From: Paramecium tetraurelia
Taxonomy: Eukaryota > Ciliophora > Oligohymenophorea > Peniculida > Parameciidae
NCBI RefSeq assembly: GCF_000165425.1
Contig: NW_001799631.1
Span: forward strand, 7,805-71,804
Direction of reading: 5' to 3'
Length of the DNA: 64,000 bases
The notes below the pieces were generated by a model that saw only the letters and a program-made list of their open reading frames with translations, was not told the DNA's origin and searched no databases. Each line of letters opens with the position of its first letter. The first letter of the stretch is position 1. Both the position numbers and the translations under genes were made by a program. Below are positions 12,039 to 23,156 of this stretch, piece after piece.

Positions 12039-14902
12039 TCATGAAAATGGCATTTGATAGTTTGCGTTATAAGGTGTATTTGGATTATTAGGAGGTACTT
12101 GTTACTATTATTAAAAAGGCATTTGACTAAAGGGACCTTATGACTATGGTTATCCAAATGGACCGGAATTTAAGGGATTTTATTACTGCCCAAAAGGTAC
12201 TTACGATTAACCAAAAGGTCCTTATGATTATTATTATGGCTAACCAAAGGGTTATTATTATTATTATGATTAACCAAAAGGTCCCTATTATGGTTAACCA
12301 AAGGGTCCCGATGATCCAAATGGTCCTGCTTATGTATTAGTTTTTGATTAATTGCCAGGCTACTATTAGTTGAATACGGATTAGGGTAAAAAAGGGATTT
12401 AGGAGGACTAAGCCAACTAGGGTTAAAAGAGACCTTATGCTTAAATGGATTGTTGAAAGCGACCGAGAGTTTGTTTTGCTTAAATATTAAATACAATATC
12501 ATCTTATTCTCTATGTTTGATTTTAATTTCATCCTGTAACTTTTTGGCTTCAATAAAATTGAGATCTCCCTCTCTTTCCCAAACGTAGATGAGGATAGGA
12601 TGTTCATCTCCAAAGCCAGCCACGGCAATCATGTGATATCCTATATTCCAAGCAACATCAGCAACAGGGCCAATGACATTAAATTAGAATAAATCAGTGG
12701 GTAAGGTTTGGGTTAGATTACTCCAGAGATGAGGTTTGCCATCTTCACTGCCTGATAACACATAATCTCCCTTTGGACTAGGAACACTTCTACAAGCAAT
12801 TTTGACAGATTGAGATCCAAAGAATCGATTATTGACTGATCCATGTATAATTTCATGATCGTGGAACTTACCATCTCCAGACTTAAAATCGACAATTCTA
12901 AGACAGTTATCTCTAGTGTGAATCAAGAGATCTTGTTATTCTGGAGGCATTAATTGAATTTAGTTGATTGCATTTCCACTGATTTCTTAAATCACTATCA
13001 AACCTAATCTCCTGGCAATATAACTACCTCCAGAGAGATTGATATCAAAAAAGTGGACATTTCCCAATGAATCTCCAACATACAAACATTTGACACCATC
13101 ATATACTATGCAATTGGGATGTCTGTGATTACCAAGATTATCAAATTGATCAAAGGAGATGCCATCATAGGAGATGATTTCCTATTGAATTGGTTCATCA
13201 CTTATCTGTAATGATTGATTAGACTCAAATTGCCATATGCGCATTCTGCTATCGAAACAACAAGTGGCCACAACTGGCAATTTGCTATCCATCAGAAAGA
13301 GACCTGCATAAACAAAAGATGGATGTTGGAGTTGACAGATTAACATTAAATCTGAATCTTCTTCACTCACAATGTCCCCTGAATGTTGAGGTACACTCCA
13401 AACTTTGGCTGTGTAATCACTTGATACTGTAATTAAATATTGAGAATTCTGAGAGAATTGTAAATCATGGATGATATTTCTATGTCCTTTATAAGTTGTG
13501 AAATGTTGACCAGTTTCGACATCAAATAATTTTATTATGGTTTTTGAATTTTTGTAAGTACATGCACATGCCAGATAATTACCATATTTATTAAAGGCTA
13601 ATCTATAACATCCCATGGGAGCACTGGCGAATTTGTAGGCTATCTTATCTGGAATGTGATCTTCCTTGTCTCCGAGATAACGACGTCTCCTTAGATTAAT
13701 TTTCTCCTAGTCTGTGATTTCTTCCACTCTCTATTCGATCACTTTGTCTATGACAACAGAATGTTTCACTTTCTCTCTTGCTTCCTCATCTCCTTTTTCT
13801 ATCTCGAACACATTGGTACTACGGTTCTTGCCGTAAATCTCAAGGAATTGTGGCTTGGCTTCTGTTCCCAAATACACATTCAAAACTGCATCATATTCAA
13901 CTTTGTCAAGCCAGAGAAAATCGAAATACACCAAAGGAATTGATTCTCTCCTGCTTACTGATTTCAATTTACTCGTGTCAAACAAATACTTGTATAATTG
14001 TATCTTGCTTAATCCCAAATGCAATCTACATAACCCATTCGGTCTTGTATAACCCCAAGCTATCCTATAGAAGTTATCCGAATCCAAAAACTCACTATTA
14101 TGTTATTATAAATAAATAGGATGAAAATCGAGGAGTTCAAACAAAATTATTGTATCTGATTTATAGAATTCATCTGCTGGTATATTAATCAATATTTCCT
14201 CATTCCAATCTGCCCTGCTATTGGTCGCCATACGCATATCACAGAAATTTGTCGAAAAAGCAGTAAGTAACTCCAATTCACAAGTAACTCTCTCCCTCTC
14301 CCCATCCACTATATTAGTAATGCAATTGCTCTCATAATTGTACACTGCATTTGTGAACTCTCTTGCTTAATTGTCCTCATTTTTTGGCTTATACAAATAG
14401 CACCCATTCTTAATGTTGATCACATGCATCCGAATAAAAGGATGCTGAATATTCGTATCCATCTACAATTGCGATGTCCCAATTATTCTCACTACCACAG
14501 TCTACAATCTCATTCGAATACAATACTCTGTCCGGTGTAATTTGAGCTTTGTCCTTCTCACTCAATGAGAATGGGTTCACAATTTAATCGTACTCCAACT
14601 TATTCAACCGATCCACAAACGTGAGTCTTGGCGGATCACAATGAATCAATCGACTTAATCGGGCTCCTATTCGATCTCCCAAAGAGTAACAATTATAAAT
14701 TATATCATCGTTCATGAAGTTGGTATATGTCATACCACTATCATGATTCGGCGCAGGTTACAATCTCTTAGATCCTCAATACTCACACAATTACTTCATC
14801 CTCGTTCTCCTATTGATCCTCGTTCTGCTCAAAATTTGAATTCGCAAAATCCACCTTCTTCTCTGCCGGCTATGATAATTGCTACTATCCTCCAAATGGC
14901 AT
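12039..14902 (-). CDS. AHI1: Jouberin (AHI1) homologue
   Basis: Three exons, 937 residues, introns at 14767-14794 and 14445-14466. The N-terminal half matches the pre-WD region of Jouberin: AIHPFIRMHVINI, then DWNEEILINI, LFELLDFHPIYL and FYRIAWGYTRPNG. WD40 repeats follow (about residues 430-775) with LFDVETGQHFTTYKGHRNII and HPSFVYAGLF, as in AHI1. The last 155 residues are Gln/Pro/Gly/Phe-rich with repeated GPFGQ units, which animal proteins lack; the SH3 domain of vertebrate AHI1 is absent. Jouberin works at the ciliary transition zone and basal body. Confidence 0.87.
12120..12330. repeat. Degenerate GPFGQ-coding repeat in the Jouberin tail
   Basis: Short imperfect repeats of about 15-30 bp built on a core that reads accaaaaggtcc on the plus strand. 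On the coding (minus) strand they give alternating GPFGQ and poly-Gln. The plus strand of the same DNA gives QPKGPY-like repeats, which are a shadow. Confidence 0.7.
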
Positions 14903-15753
14903 TTCCCCTTCCCCTCCTCTCTTTTGTTACAAAGCTGAAACATAATAATTACTAATATCTACGTGGCAATTATCTTGGAATACTTGAACGCGACATATTT
15001 GTAAATAATAATTTTATTTTATTTATTACTCTCAAAAACAAGATGTCACTCCAACTATCTCCATTAAACTGAATTTGCTTTGGTTAATGAAGTATATCTA
15101 TATAATTGGTTTAAAGACACTATTAGTGTTGAATAATAACATTTTATTTATGCAAAAACTATATTGTAAATTAAAGATATAAGAATTAAATCAATATTCT
15201 AATTAATTACAGTGGTTTTTTTAATTTTAGAACCAACTTCCTTTGTCATTTTTGAGTTATTCTATTATGAATTAATTCAATATTTTGAAATACCTTCAAC
15301 ATTTTTGTATTAAACTTGTTTAAGTGCTCTAATTAAAGCACAAATGATGGAAAGGTCCTCTATTGAATTCTAACAGAGTAATAAGATCAATTAAACCATT
15401 TATATAATTAATTAATATATTTTTGGAGATAGTCAAATCTATATCAAAATACTTATTTTTATATTAAAAGAGTATTCTACCAATCAGTTAAATTAACAAT
15501 TTTGTTTATTCTAAAATAAATGAACATAATTAACCTATTGTGATGGAACTCTCTATCCCATTAATTATTTATACATTTATAGTGAGAAAGTATAATTTAG
15601 ATGATTTATAAAAATTTATTAAAATTAGAATTAATAAGAATATATAAATATAAAAATAAGAAGTATAAGGTATTCACATAGATAACTGTCTATATTGTGT
15701 TTAGAATTCCTTTTTAATTGATTAAAATATTTATTCTGATTATTTTTGATAAA
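14903..15753. other. Intergenic, nothing recognised
   Basis: An 850-bp AT-rich spacer upstream of both flanking genes. No gene, repeat or RNA signature was identified. Confidence 0.4.
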
Positions 15754-16841
15754 ATGGGAAATCAAATGGCAAGAAATTAAGACAATGTTCCTTTGGCTCC
15801 ATATAATGTGTCTGAAAATTACTAACCTTAGATGGGAGCTTATGGTAATAACTAATATTCAATCAATTCTAATTACTCAGCTGCAAATGACATGGCAAAT
15901 CCTCAATATGTATAACATTAAAATGTTTAACTTCATAATCAATAACAATCTACACCTAATTAACCTAATATGTCTCCTATTCCACCAATACCAACACAAC
16001 CCATTTAATTAGGAATTCCAGTTATCTAGTCACTTGAAATTGGTTAAATACCCTAATAAGCAATAACAAATGATCTTAAAGATTAACCATTCCATATCAA
16101 AAAAAAAGAAATCATTAAAGCACTTACAATATATCTCATAATGCAATTAATTTAAAATGGATTATCGTTGTTTATATGTATATACTTAGCGCAAATCAGG
16201 ATGGATGGAAGATTTTCTTCAATAATTTGCCTCATTAGTTCTCTGTGCAGCCTTGTAGTTGTTATCTCAGGAAAATATTAGAAATTTCAAGAAGTATTTT
16301 GAGTATTTTATAGATAGAATCCAAGGGCCATAATTAACAGCATCCTAATTATACTGTTCTATAGTTCAACAATCATTTCCTATTTCTACTTCGAAAGTAA
16401 ATAAGCTACTAGCGATTCCTACTTGATGGGGATAGTATACGTGGTTTTAGTTCTGTAGTCTGCAACAAATTGTATAGTAATTACAATAACTATTTTATAT
16501 TTTGTTATAGAATAGAAACAGGTTAGATTTGAAAGTAAACTTTGGTTAAATATTTTAGTTTATTTCTTAATGCTTTGCTTCGGAGGATTCATAGCGATTA
16601 TGATAGAAATTTGGCTATTATTTTTTGTTTGTACTGCTTTCATATTTGGTACCTTACTAATGGTAGTACTTCAATAATTGATGAGTGGAAGAGTAAATAT
16701 TAATATTAATTTACATAGTTCCAATTAAAAAAGAATTAATCCTTTGGATTGTGCAATGCAATTTATTTAGGAATTTTGGTTCCATGTAATATTTTTTGAT
16801 AGTTATTAAATAATTATAATATTATAAATAAATAAAAATGA
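15754..16841 (+). CDS. Multi-pass membrane protein with Q/N/P-rich N-terminus
   Basis: A 348-residue model with introns at 16294-16317 (24 nt) and 16786-16802 (17 nt, unusually short). The first 120 residues are rich in Asn, Gln and Pro (SPIPPIPTQPIQL). At least six hydrophobic segments follow from about residue 130, in closely spaced pairs, then a short tail. No family is recognised. The 17-nt intron is proposed because splicing it gives a TGA just before the convergent neighbour. Without it the frame would run for over 500 nt through the opposite-strand gene. The stop lies 7 bp from the neighbour's stop. Confidence 0.65.
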
Positions 16842-16848
16842 TTCTGTT

Positions 16849-18678
16849 TCAGGTAAACTAAACTAACTATAGAGAATCAGAGTTGTCTAGATCTACTAAC
16901 ATCCGATCATCTGTTTTAATGTCCTTAAGTAAATTATCATTCTTTATCTCCTTCTTAATATAATTATTTTCCTCCTTCTTAATATCATTATTTATCTCCT
17001 TCTTAATATCTTTATTTACCTCCACCTTAATATCGTTCTTTATCTCCACCTTAATATCATTACTATTTAGGCCTTTGTTAATCACATTTGTATTTTATGC
17101 ACTTAATTAACTTTCCTATTAGCTGGTTGTTTGATACAGATTCTAAGTGGGTTTTTCTTCATTAGTTTTGAATTGTTTTTGGGAATACCTTTCTTCAAAC
17201 AGTTATTTGGTTGCTTAAAATTTATCCATTTATTAGTAAATTACCACTTTTTGTTTTTCTTTTTCCCAACTCAAGTAAAACTAAGCGTCAAAAGTGATGG
17301 TTCCAATTTCTCCATTCTTCTCATCTTCTTTATAAAAGATACCATTGCCTCTTTTTCTAAAAAACACTATTTTTGAGTTATGTTTCACAATCAATAGACC
17401 CGGACTTTCTAGATAAATTATGGGGAAATTATGTGATAAATCAGTATTGAGATCATAAAATTCATATTTTTAGTTAGCTTATTATTAATTTGATACTTCT
17501 TTGTAAAATGTCAAATGCCTACTCGAATTCTCTTAAACTACAATAGTGTCATCTCCAACGAAACTACATCTATATACTGAATTCTGCACTCTTATTTTGT
17601 TGAGTACATTCCAATCACCTAATTTTTTTTCCCAAATAAAAATTTGTTTATCATAACTACAAGAAATAAATTTCTACTTTTCTTTAATTTAATAATCCAA
17701 TTAATACACTGTGTTATTATGAGAAAAATTTAGCAAATATTTACTTTTTTATTCGAGTATTTAAATTCTCTTATGTTCTTAAGATTCTATATTAATTATA
17801 GTTTTCATATCTGCATTATTGATGCAAAATAGATCATTACCTGAAGCTGATATTAAATCTTCGTTATTTGAAGTAAAGATGATACTGTAGATGGGATTTT
17901 CGTATATAATCTCTGCTTTTAGTTGGTACTCTTTTTTTTTTGTCTCACATTCTACATAAATATTCATTCGCTTGTCATATGTGCCTCCTGCTACTAAATA
18001 TTTATTATCTTCGCTAAAAACAACACTAGCGATATTATGAGTAAAATGTTTAAAACACTATCTTTCAATTACTTTCTTCTTTTCCATTACTAGTTCATAG
18101 ATTCTCAGTTAATTTTCTAATGCCATAGCAATCATTTAAGTATCATCACATTAACCCAAACTCATAGCTGTACAAACCCTGCCTTGCACATTAAAATTAT
18201 ATGTAGGCTCATAATTAGTCATATCGTTTTAAAGTTGCTTAAAACAAGTTTTTAACTTATCGGAATAGAATTCTTGCACGTTAATGAGTTACTTAATTGG
18301 ATAAATTAGTTGTTTATATTAAGATTTCAGATCAAACTGGTCAAAGACATTTGAACAAACTTTGTGACAAACACTCTCAAATTGACTCAGAGATTGAGAT
18401 TCTAAAGGATTATTAAAGATGGAGAAATATTCATGGATTTAATGCTTCACTTTTTGAACCTCATTAATGATTAATTGGACAGTAGAATTAAACTGATCCT
18501 TATAATTGTTTAACATTAATTCCAAAGGGTTAGAAAATTTCTCAAATTCTTCTAAATTATCTTTTTCCTTTCCTTCTACTACTCCTATTTTTTCATTAAG
18601 CACGTTTAAGAAATCATCAATGTGAATGAGATCTCCACCACTTTTTGTACATTTTTCACATCGCACTCTTGCACCCAT
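16849..18678 (-). CDS. WD40 protein with N-terminal Cys motif and KE-repeat tail
   Basis: A single-exon frame of 609 residues. It begins MGARVRCEKCTKSGGD, a CxxC start common in Paramecium WD proteins, followed by a helical region. WD-like blades occupy roughly residues 170-470 (VVFSEDNKYLVAGGTYDKRM, KFISCSYDKQIFIWEKK). The C-terminus carries about six copies of an 8-residue NDIKKE/V repeat before an acidic end (LVDLDNSDSL). It is probably a protein-interaction scaffold; function unknown. It converges tail to tail with the membrane protein. Confidence 0.8.
16905..17070. repeat. Tandem ~24-bp repeats encoding NDIKKE units
   Basis: About six imperfect 24-bp units inside the 3' end of the WD gene, each reading as D-I-K-(K/V)-E plus two or three variable residues on the minus strand. 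Copies differ by a few substitutions, so they are not very recent. Confidence 0.75.
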
Positions 18679-19878
18679 TTTTATATTTTAACTGCGATCT
18701 ATATGTATGATCTTGTATTAATGTTCTGAACATTTAAGCTCCTTAATTTCTTAGAGAAATTACATGTAATAATTATTTAAAAAAATCACAACATTTATAA
18801 TTAAAACTTCAATTAAAATCCTTAAGAATTTTAATAAATATAGTATTTTCATTCCTCATTCCTTTTAAATAAACCTTGAATTTCCATACACATCGTTACT
18901 CTTCAAAATCTCACATCATAAATTGTTTTTAAAGTACATATTAGTAGATTAAAATACTCACTACAATTGAGTGACAGATAGTGTTTTTGGAATGATTGAC
19001 CAAATATAAATGGAAGAATGATGTCTAATCTTATATATAATATATAAACTCTTACTTTTTTAAGTAATCTAAAGTATAACGTTTATAATTGCAAATCTAA
19101 TTTTATTACTCCTATAATTATAATAAGTTAAAAGTATACATGCTAAGAAAACATCACTTAAATATAGAAAAAGGGAGGAATCAAAAACAATATACAACTG
19201 ATAAATTTTCAGATTTTATCCCATTTGTAATCATGGGTACTCAAATAATATCAATAGATTCAAGTCTTCATAAGGCAGAATTTTTAACTAATAGTAATTT
19301 CTAAACAAAAAATTCAATAATTAATAATTGTATAAAGTGGAATAACAAAATTAATATAGTTTATTATTTCATGTAGAAGGCTCTGTCTAAAGTATACTAT
19401 GCCTTATTCTTGGCCAAAAATCACTCGGGCTACCTTGTGGTTGTATTTCTCAAGAGATTATATTTTTTATATAATGTATTCTTTTTGGAAGATTTCTAGA
19501 AAGTCTTATAAAATTTAATTTTGTTCCTCCCAATTTCTATTGATTGATTTTATTTTTGGCTATCGTTATAAGATTTTTCAAGTAAAGAACAAAAGGTTTG
19601 GAATTCAAAATTTGAAAAGAGGTATTATGGACAACTCATTAATTAGAAACCAATAATATATTATGTGGATGCAAAAAACTATATTAAAGTGAATCAATCA
19701 CATATTTTCCCACTCAATAGTTTGATTAGGGGGTGAGTTTGCTAGCAGTTTGATTCAACTTACTTTTGAAGGTCTATTTCAGAAATAACCACAATAAATA
19801 TATATATATAGGGATTAAAGATAAATGAGGTATGTTGATACGAGTAGATTACAACTATGGAAAGAATCTCAAAGTATT
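18679..19878. other. Gene-poor stretch, one weak open frame
   Basis: A plus-strand frame from an ATG near 19233 (MGTQIISIDSS) stays open for about 117 codons. A frame of that length can arise by chance when TGA is the only stop in AT-rich DNA, so I do not call it. Otherwise AT-rich spacer upstream of the WD gene. Confidence 0.3.
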
Positions 19879-20261
19879 TCACATAGGTAATGATGTAATA
19901 ATATATGATGAATCATTTCTGATTTCATATTGAAAATTTATTTTAGAAGTGATTTGGCTTCCTCCAATACTTGATATTATTGTTAGTGAGCTCTTGCACA
20001 TAATCAAGGGAGCGCTACGGCATTAATTGGAGGAATTGATGTTTGATTTCTTTTAGATGACATTTGTTCTATGATAAACAATGATCGATTTGGCTGCTGG
20101 GTAGTTTATATTGAGACTTTTGGCTGCCTTTTGTCAAATAAGAACAAATATCTTACATGTTTAATTTTAAATCCCTTAATAAATACCAATTGCAGAAGAG
20201 TCCTTCTCTAAAAGGATGATACTTTTTAATATGGTCTGGAAGCAATAAAAAGTTATTTCAT
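19879..20261 (-). CDS. Small helix-turn-helix protein (cluster copy C)
   Basis: Two exons, 117 residues, 29-nt intron at 20128-20156. Exon 1 ends RRTLLQLVFIKGFKIKH. Exon 2 begins AAKSLNINYPAAKSI, the shared HTH core, and continues through a Ser/Asn-rich linker to APLIMCKSSLTIISSIGG, which aligns with copy D (APLSLKKCKLTIISKIGG). The intron falls at the same codon as in the other copies. A possible membrane-protein frame starts 50 bp away on the other strand. It is probably a DNA-binding protein; no transposase catalytic part is present. Confidence 0.65.
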
Positions 20262-20311
20262 TAATTATTAAATCCCAATTAAGATATTATCAAAAATTAT
20301 TTATAGAATTT

Positions 20312-21424
20312 ATGGATGAGAAGACACAGTAATTATAGCTTTATTAAAAATAATTTTAATATCCTTTCATGTTAATTTTGAATTTTTTTAATTATCCCTT
20401 CAAGCAAAACTTAGTTTATTAAATATATCATATTTAATTATTTTCAGTGATTTTTAATATATTTATTTTTAATTTATATATAAATAATTATGTAAACTTT
20501 GCCAATCAGAATTTTGAATCAACAAAAATCAATTTAGAGTGGATACTTATAATTGTGTTGATTATCTTAAAAGTCATTAGAGAAGTTTGTAATATATCAG
20601 AATAAATAGGATTAATGATTGTCTATCCCCTTAACTTCAGATATAATCCATTCATCTTAGTTTTCTAGTTGTCTATATTCCTTGAAATGATTTCATTAAT
20701 TTCTAATTTAGCTATTTTAAATATTTTTGTCTACACATAAATAAATTACATTTTAGATCAATCGCATCAAAATGTGATTCTAGTTTCTTTTATAAATAAA
20801 AATCATAGGATTAGGTTTTAGTAAAGAAAAATAAGGATTTAGAATAATTATTGATTATTTATAATTAATTTACATAAATAATTAAAAAGTTTGATATTTC
20901 AGCAAGACAATAAAATTTCAATTGCAATTTACACATTACGAATTCATTCTTAATTGGAATTGGGAGATCAAAATGATGAAAGTGAAATTTCAAAAAAAAT
21001 ATAAGATCACTAATTATAAACTTTTTATTGTAACATATTAAACCTGATTAATTAAAATTCATATTTCTTTTTATAAATTAATGAGAATGTTTAATAATTT
21101 CCTCATTCACTAATTCCACTTAAACAAATCCATTTTCTGATGATTTCCACTCAAATCTTACAGTAATGTTGCTTAAAGTTTAGACAATGTTAATAAAAAT
21201 AATAGAAAATATTACTGATTATAATGATTATTTACTCTTCTTTAGTATAATTGCAGCCTTAAGAGACCCACTTTGGGCTTTTAGGAAGATTCTTAGCAAG
21301 GCCAGGTGATAAATAATAAAATCGAATACTATTCTAGGCATAGTAATATTCTGGAAAGATCTAAATATACAGTAATTTAAGATGTTTCTATTTTGTAAAA
21401 CTTCAAAATCGAATAAACAAGTGA
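20312..21424 (+). pseudogene. Possible multi-pass membrane protein with one in-frame TGA
   Basis: Starting MDEKTQQLQLY, the frame runs 180 codons to a TGA at 20852-20854, then continues in the same frame to 21424. The first part contains long hydrophobic runs (WILIIVLIILKVI, LVFQLSIFLEMISLISNLAI). The second part reads protein-like (THFGLLGRFLARPGD). No short intron can remove the TGA. It may be a gene that ends at 20854, a decaying gene, or chance. No family is recognised. Confidence 0.35.
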
Positions 21425-21514
21425 TGAACAAGTATTGCTACAACCAAAAGTCACATATAAGAAAATAGTCAATTCAATAGTTAAAATTATATATATATTG
21501 ACATAGAAATAGAA

Positions 21515-21865
21515 TCATCCTTATTTGATCATAGGGTATTCAAATTAATGTTATTTAACCACTTCTCCACCTATTTTCGATATAATAGTCAATTTGCACT
21601 TTTTTAATGAAAGTGGTGCAATCTAACATTCCTATTCCGAATTGTTTGAATGTTTAGACATCATAACATTTTTTCTATGGAAAATCATATATGTTTTGGC
21701 TGCGGCATACTTAATATTCAATTATTTAGCTGCCTATTTGTAATTTACGATATAATGTACGTCCTTTATTTTTAATCCAAAAAAGCAAACTAAATTCAAG
21801 AGTTTTTTTTTCTAAGCTTCAGATATCTTCGAGTAAGTTCTGGACTTATTTATATTTTTCCTCAT
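21515..21865 (-). CDS. Small helix-turn-helix protein (cluster copy D)
   Basis: Two exons, 107 residues, 27-nt intron at 21734-21760. Exon 1 is basic (MRKNINKSRTYSKISE), then LLNLVCFFGLKIKD. Exon 2 opens AAKQLNIKYAAAKTY, the shared HTH. The C-terminal motif APLSLKKCKLTIISKIGGEV, then an FEYP stretch, matches copy C and, more weakly, copy A. Without the intron the frame is also open, but the spliced form restores the KDAAK junction seen elsewhere. It is probably DNA-binding; function unknown. Confidence 0.65.
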
Positions 21866-22232
21866 TAAATACTCTCGAAAATTTAAATAAAAATTAATTT
21901 TTAGCTACTTTTTAATAAATTATCTGATATATAATATCCATTAAAATCTTAATTCAAAAAGAGAATTAATAAATATTATTCCCCAAGTTTCAATTAAATG
22001 TCTTTAATTTAAATTATCAATTCTATTTAGTAAGGTAATTCAAACTTTAATAAGATCATTTCTGGAAATTATGAAATTATTGTTTAGACATCCTCATAAA
22101 AGAGGGATTAAACACAGATTTAGAGAGATTTAAAATCAAGTGAGAAATGGATTTTTGTAAGTATTTCATTAACCCAAAGAGAATTGAAAAAATATATTGG
22201 ATTTGAATATGATAAATATATATTTTGATAAT
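21866..22232. other. Intergenic, nothing recognised
   Basis: A 367-bp AT-rich spacer between the HTH copy D and the compact minus-strand array. No features were seen. Confidence 0.4.
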
Positions 22233-22560
22233 TCATAATTTGTTTTTGTAGATTGCTAATCCTCTGGATCTGAGTTCTTATTCCCATTCTCGTGCTTCTT
22301 ATTCGTAAAGATCTTTGAGCATGCAATTTCTTCTTTTCTTCAATTCTTAATAGGCATTTTCGACTTCTTTAGAATAGCTAGACAAATTAATAGATTGCAC
22401 GTTACACTTTATTCATGAATTTCAATTCATTGACTTTGTCATATTTAGATTTTGATTCATGCCACCATGTGTTTCTGCTGATTGATTTCAAGTTCTGATC
22501 GTACCTTTCTGCCTCTGTATATTATTAATTTAATTTAATATTCCTTTTTATCTATTGCAT
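22233..22560 (-). CDS. CFAP141: CFAP141-like small axonemal protein
   Basis: Two exons, 99 residues, 28-nt intron at 22378-22405. The protein is highly charged and helical. A tryptophan-containing centre (ISRNTWWHES) leads to KEVENAYQELKKRRNCMLKD, then EREWEQELRSRGLAI-like residues (actual EAREWEQELRSRGLAI). Length and the C-terminal pattern resemble animal CFAP141 (C1orf189, about 100 residues), a microtubule inner protein of ciliary doublets. The match is short, so the name is provisional. It lies 33 bp after the upstream membrane-protein gene on the same strand. Confidence 0.6.
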
Positions 22561-22593
22561 TGTTAATTGTTATATAAATTAATAATTTAAAAG

Positions 22594-23156
22594 TCATATT
22601 TTTTCCAACTAAATCCACAACATTTCATCTCCAATAGACCATTGCAATCCCTTTTTTCTGTATTGTTGATTCTGGACTTCAAAGAACTCTCCCAATTTCT
22701 TGGTGCATTCCTATTCAAGGTCAATCAATTTGGGGGATTTGGTGATGCTAATGATAACTACAATGATGGAAATGAGTGTAGGTAACACAATGAAGATGGT
22801 GCCCAGTAAGGTCAAGGTTGATTTCAAATCCTCATAGGAGAAGCCCAATACAAATAGGATGACTCCGACGATGAATAGGACCCAGGAGGAGGTGACTGGG
22901 ATAATGGATATTGAGACATACCATAAAACTTCTCAGTTTCGAGAGGGTCACTCTCTTCGATTCTACTTTTTTCACATCTGATTTTTTAACAAATGCGATT
23001 GGCTTAGAACACTGTTTCAGCAATGGAATCTTCTGAGACTGGCAGATAAGGGAGTTTGGCAGGCAAGGAGAAACCCAATTTGTCAGCGTAGACAGGGACT
23101 ATGAGGATGTCTTGGGATGAGTTGGGAATACGTGAACGATCAATTTTTTATTTCAT
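22594..23156 (-). CDS. Two-TM membrane protein
   Basis: Two exons, 178 residues, 26-nt intron at 22896-22921. The N-terminal 75 residues are soluble (IPNSSQDILIVPVYADKLGF). Two hydrophobic segments follow (SSWVLFIVGVILFVLGF and TLLGTIFIVLPTLISIIVVI), then a cytosolic tail KGLQWSIGDEMLWIQLEKI. No named family is recognised. Its ATG overlaps the TGA of the upstream TGS1 gene (shared ATGA), and no later in-frame ATG precedes the conserved-looking N-terminus, so the overlap is probably real. Confidence 0.75.

Noticed and set aside
12120-12440. Plus-strand repeat protein with QPKGPY-like units
   Set aside because: The same DNA on the minus strand continues the Jouberin frame without a break and gives GPFGQ repeats. 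The plus-strand version needs frame repairs and lacks a start.
16850-17375. Continuation of the plus-strand membrane protein through this region
   Set aside because: The frame is open only because TGA is rare. The minus strand here clearly encodes the end of the WD protein, and a short intron ends the plus gene at 16841.
7015-21865. HTH genes as complete DNA transposons
   Set aside because: No DDE/DDD catalytic region, terminal inverted repeats or target-site duplications were found around any of the four copies.
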